Part shown: piece by piece, positions 22,503 through 23,763 of the stretch | Layout: each line of letters begins with the position of its first letter | Position numbering within the stretch: the stretch's first letter is position 1 | Source: an uncultured Lachnospiraceae bacterium | GTDB lineage: Bacteria; Bacillota; Clostridia; Lachnospirales; Lachnospiraceae | NCBI GenBank assembly: GCA_945787485.1 | Contig: CALZHV010000010.1 | Location: 1-23,763 of the forward strand | Direction of reading: 5' to 3' | Length of the DNA stretch: 23,763 nt | Translations under genes and position numbers: made by a program | Notes under the pieces: generated by a model | Database searches by the model: none | What the model saw: the letters and a program-made list of their open reading frames with translations, nothing else | What the model was told of the DNA's origin: nothing

Positions 22503-22531
22503 TTTACTGTTTATTTATGATATAGTATAAT
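22503..22531 (+). promoter_or_regulatory. Housekeeping (sigma-A) promoter of the lipoprotein gene
   Basis: TTTACT (22503-22508) and a perfect TATAAT (22526-22531) separated by 17 nt. The start site would be near 22538, giving a leader of about 180 bases before the ATG at 22721. Confidence 0.75.
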
Positions 22532-22553
22532 CTATGAGATGTATGAAAACAAA

Positions 22554-22640
22554 TGTCGCAAAGCGGCGTGTGTTCGGTTATTGGCAGGTGCCAATACGGG
22601 AATATCAATAATTTGCCTGTTCGCATGTAAGTACCAACTA
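22554..22640 (+). ncRNA. Structured leader RNA of unknown class (possible riboswitch)
   Basis: The RNA can form hairpin 22555-22567 (GUCGC/GCGGC, loop AAA) and hairpin 22579-22596 (UAUUGGC/GCCAAUA, loop AGGU). GUGUG (22568-22572) can pair with CGCAU (22622-22626) to close the region. The AGGU loop can also pair with GCCU (22615-22618), a possible pseudoknot. The segment is richer in G and C than its surroundings. It does not fit the conserved cores I know (including c-di-GMP-I, despite the shared GCAAAGC string), so no class is assigned. Confidence 0.45.
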
Positions 22641-22678
22641 ATAAAAATCATGATTAATTATATATAAAGGAGAAAAGC

Positions 22679-22711
22679 TTGCTTAATTCCAAAACATTAA
22701 AGCAGCTTTAA
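22679..22711 (+). CDS. Possible ten-codon leader peptide before the lipoprotein
   Basis: A good Shine-Dalgarno AAAGGAG (22666-22672) is followed after 6 nt by TTG and the frame LLNSKTLKQL with a TAA stop at 22709-22711, 9 nt before the lipoprotein ATG. The frame is the same as that of the lipoprotein. The lipoprotein ATG itself lacks a close ribosome site. It may be a regulatory upstream frame that couples translation, or an N-terminal part cut off by a stop codon. Confidence 0.35.
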   Translation: MLNSKTLKQL

Positions 22712-22720
22712 AATGAGTAT

Positions 22721-23452
22721 ATGAAATTTAAAACATTTTTTTCACTAAAACGTACAACAATATTATGCCTGTTGTTATTCCTGGCATTTTCCATAACAGG
22801 CTGTGGCAAGAACTACGAAAAAACATATCAAAGTTATACAAAAAGTTTAATTGCCATTAATTACCTGGGCGCCACGAAGGATTTTATTGATGCGACCGGC
22901 GCCAATCAGGAAGACGCAGACGCATTATACGACTCAAACATTAAACTGTTGGCAAACAATATTCAAACTTATTACAATGTCACAATATCAGATGCCCCTG
23001 CTTTACAGACAGAATACGAAAATCTTGCCAGAAATATTTACAGCAAAGTCAATTACAAGGTTTCAAAGGCATACAAAGGTTCCAACAGTTATTATGTTGA
23101 TATAACAATATATCCAATTGATTTATTTAATCAGACTTCCTCCGAAGTAAGTGCTTACATAGACGAATTCAATCTTGCAGTTTCCAACGGAGATTACAAC
23201 GAAAAAACCTTTGAGCAGTACGAAACAGATTTTTCTACCGGATTAATCAAGATTTTAAATGACGGTTGTCTGGAAATGACATATGCTGATCCTGTTACAG
23301 TTACAGTGGAAATAATCCACGATGGTGATACCTTCTACATAAGCGACAGCGATTTTCTCGAAATCGACAGAGCAATGATAAATGCATCCGTGCAATATAA
23401 CAATGTGTCGGAGGAAGAGCAAACGGAAGCTTCTGAAACATCAGAAGAGTAA
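22721..23452 (+). CDS. Predicted lipoprotein of unknown function
   Basis: A 243-residue protein, the only plus-strand gene of the window. The signal peptide has a basic start (MKFKTFFSLKRTT), a hydrophobic core (ILCLLLFLAF) and a lipobox ending ITG-C at Cys28, so it should be a lipid-anchored protein on the outer face of the membrane. The mature part (about residues 35-225) is mixed alpha/beta without a motif I recognise; it resembles small clostridial lipoproteins of the DUF5105 type, which is only a guess. The last residues are Glu/Ser/Thr-rich. It has its own sigma-A promoter and long leader and points away from the flagellar genes, so it is probably not part of the motility regulon. Confidence 0.85.
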   Translation: MKFKTFFSLKRTTILCLLLFLAFSITGCGKNYEKTYQSYTKSLIAINYLGATKDFIDATGANQEDADALYDSNIKLLANNIQTYYNVTISDAPALQTEYENLARNIYSKVNYKVSKAYKGSNSYYVDITIYPIDLFNQTSSEVSAYIDEFNLAVSNGDYNEKTFEQYETDFSTGLIKILNDGCLEMTYADPVTVTVEIIHDGDTFYISDSDFLEIDRAMINASVQYNNVSEEEQTEASETSEE

Positions 23453-23469
23453 TGTATGTGATATAAAGA

Positions 23470-23503
23470 AAAAAAGGTGGTTCAATTATGAACCACCTTT
23501 TTT
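23470..23503. terminator. Bidirectional terminator between lipoprotein gene and glmS
   Basis: A perfect 14-bp stem (core GGTGGTTC/GAACCACC plus A/T pairs, loop AATTAT) with a T run on each strand's downstream side. It can end the lipoprotein transcript on the plus strand and the convergent glmS transcript on the minus strand. Confidence 0.92.
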
Positions 23504-23523
23504 AATCTGTCGCATATATACAC

Positions 23524-23560
23524 GATGTAATAATATTCGACATCCCTGTATTATTACATC
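23524..23560 (-). promoter_or_regulatory. glmS 3' UTR hairpin with full CsrA consensus in its loop
   Basis: A perfect 12-bp stem (GAUGUAAUAAUA/UAUUAUUACAUC) with a 13-base loop on the minus strand. The stem edge and loop contain AUACAGGGAUGU (23540-23551), which matches the CsrA consensus RUACARGGAUGU at all 12 positions. It lies between the glmS stop codon and the terminator at 23470-23503. CsrA binding is inferred. Confidence 0.5.
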
Positions 23561-23573
23561 TATTCACGTCTTC

Positions 23574-23763
23574 CTATTCAACAGTAACCGACTTGGCAAG
23601 GTTACGTGGTTTATCCACATCAAGTCCCTTTGCCTCAGATGTATAATATGCAATAAGCTGAAGTATAACTGCTGTTGCAAATGCAGTGAACTCAGAATCA
23701 ACCCTCGGTATCCTGATATGCTTATCACATATTGCAGGATCTGTTACTTCTTCATCCATGCTT
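23574..23763 (-). CDS. glmS: GlmS C-terminus (5' part beyond the window)
   Basis: About 62 C-terminal residues of glutamine-fructose-6-phosphate aminotransferase (isomerising), which makes glucosamine-6-phosphate for cell-wall synthesis. The visible part has the family pattern of the last isomerase (SIS) domain: a hydrophobic helix AVILQLIAYYTSEAKGLDVD followed by the invariant end KPRNLAKSVTVE. The N-terminal glutaminase domain and any glmS ribozyme lie outside the window. Confidence 0.95.
   Translation of the reverse strand, partial: SMDEEVTDPAICDKHIRIPRVDSEFTAFATAVILQLIAYYTSEAKGLDVDKPRNLAKSVTVE

Noticed and set aside
22554..22640. c-di-GMP-I (GEMM) riboswitch
   Set aside because: GCAAAGC occurs, but the tetraloop-receptor hairpin and the conserved CAGGGCAAACC and GGACGCAAAGCC parts are missing.

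Overview
The window is a motility locus from a Gram-positive anaerobe, most likely a motile member of the Lachnospiraceae (Clostridia; Roseburia/Lachnospira/Agathobacter-type). Reasons: low-GC DNA, strong AGGAGG-type ribosome binding sites, a Firmicutes-style FliW/CsrA pair, and gene order matching two separate Bacillus subtilis flagellar loci (comFC-yvyF-flgM-flgN-flgK-flgL-fliW-csrA-hag-fliD-fliS and mbl-flhO-flhP). Genus and species cannot be fixed from the sequence alone.

Almost everything is on the minus strand, so the operon order runs from high to low coordinates. Reading that way: the 3' end of glmS (23763-23574); a plus-strand lipoprotein gene with a long, apparently structured leader (22538-23452); a DivIVA-like coiled-coil protein with a strict 11-residue cysteine repeat (22247-21297); a PAS/GAF sensor with no output domain (21218-19446); mreB, flgF, flgG and a rod-binding flgJ-like gene; then recD2, comF and yvyF, packed with almost no spacing. 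A 173-bp palindromic element preceded by AT-rich tandem repeats (12663-12949) separates yvyF from flgM. The late genes follow: flgM, flgN, two consecutive flgK paralogues, flgL, fliW, csrA; then, from a sigma-28 type promoter, flaG, fliD, fliS and a FliT-like chaperone; then two near-identical small flagellin genes, each with its own sigma-28 type promoter. The second flagellin runs off the left edge.

The genes form a late flagellar circuit. MreB-linked flgF/flgG/flgJ supply rod parts. FlgM should hold sigma-28 until the hook is complete. FlgK, FlgL and FliD form the junction and cap, with FlgN, FliS and the FliT-like protein as their chaperones. FliW and CsrA link secretion to flagellin translation. 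Both flagellin leaders carry a 7-bp hairpin with a six-base GGA loop about 21 nt before the start codon, plus a second GGA overlapping the Shine-Dalgarno sequence. This is the two-site layout expected of CsrA targets. A full 12/12 match to the CsrA consensus also lies in a hairpin loop downstream of glmS.

The points most worth following up are the cysteine hendecad protein, the palindromic element, the CsrA-like sites (above all the one behind glmS), the unclassified leader RNA before the lipoprotein gene, the two FlgK proteins, and the output-less sensor.
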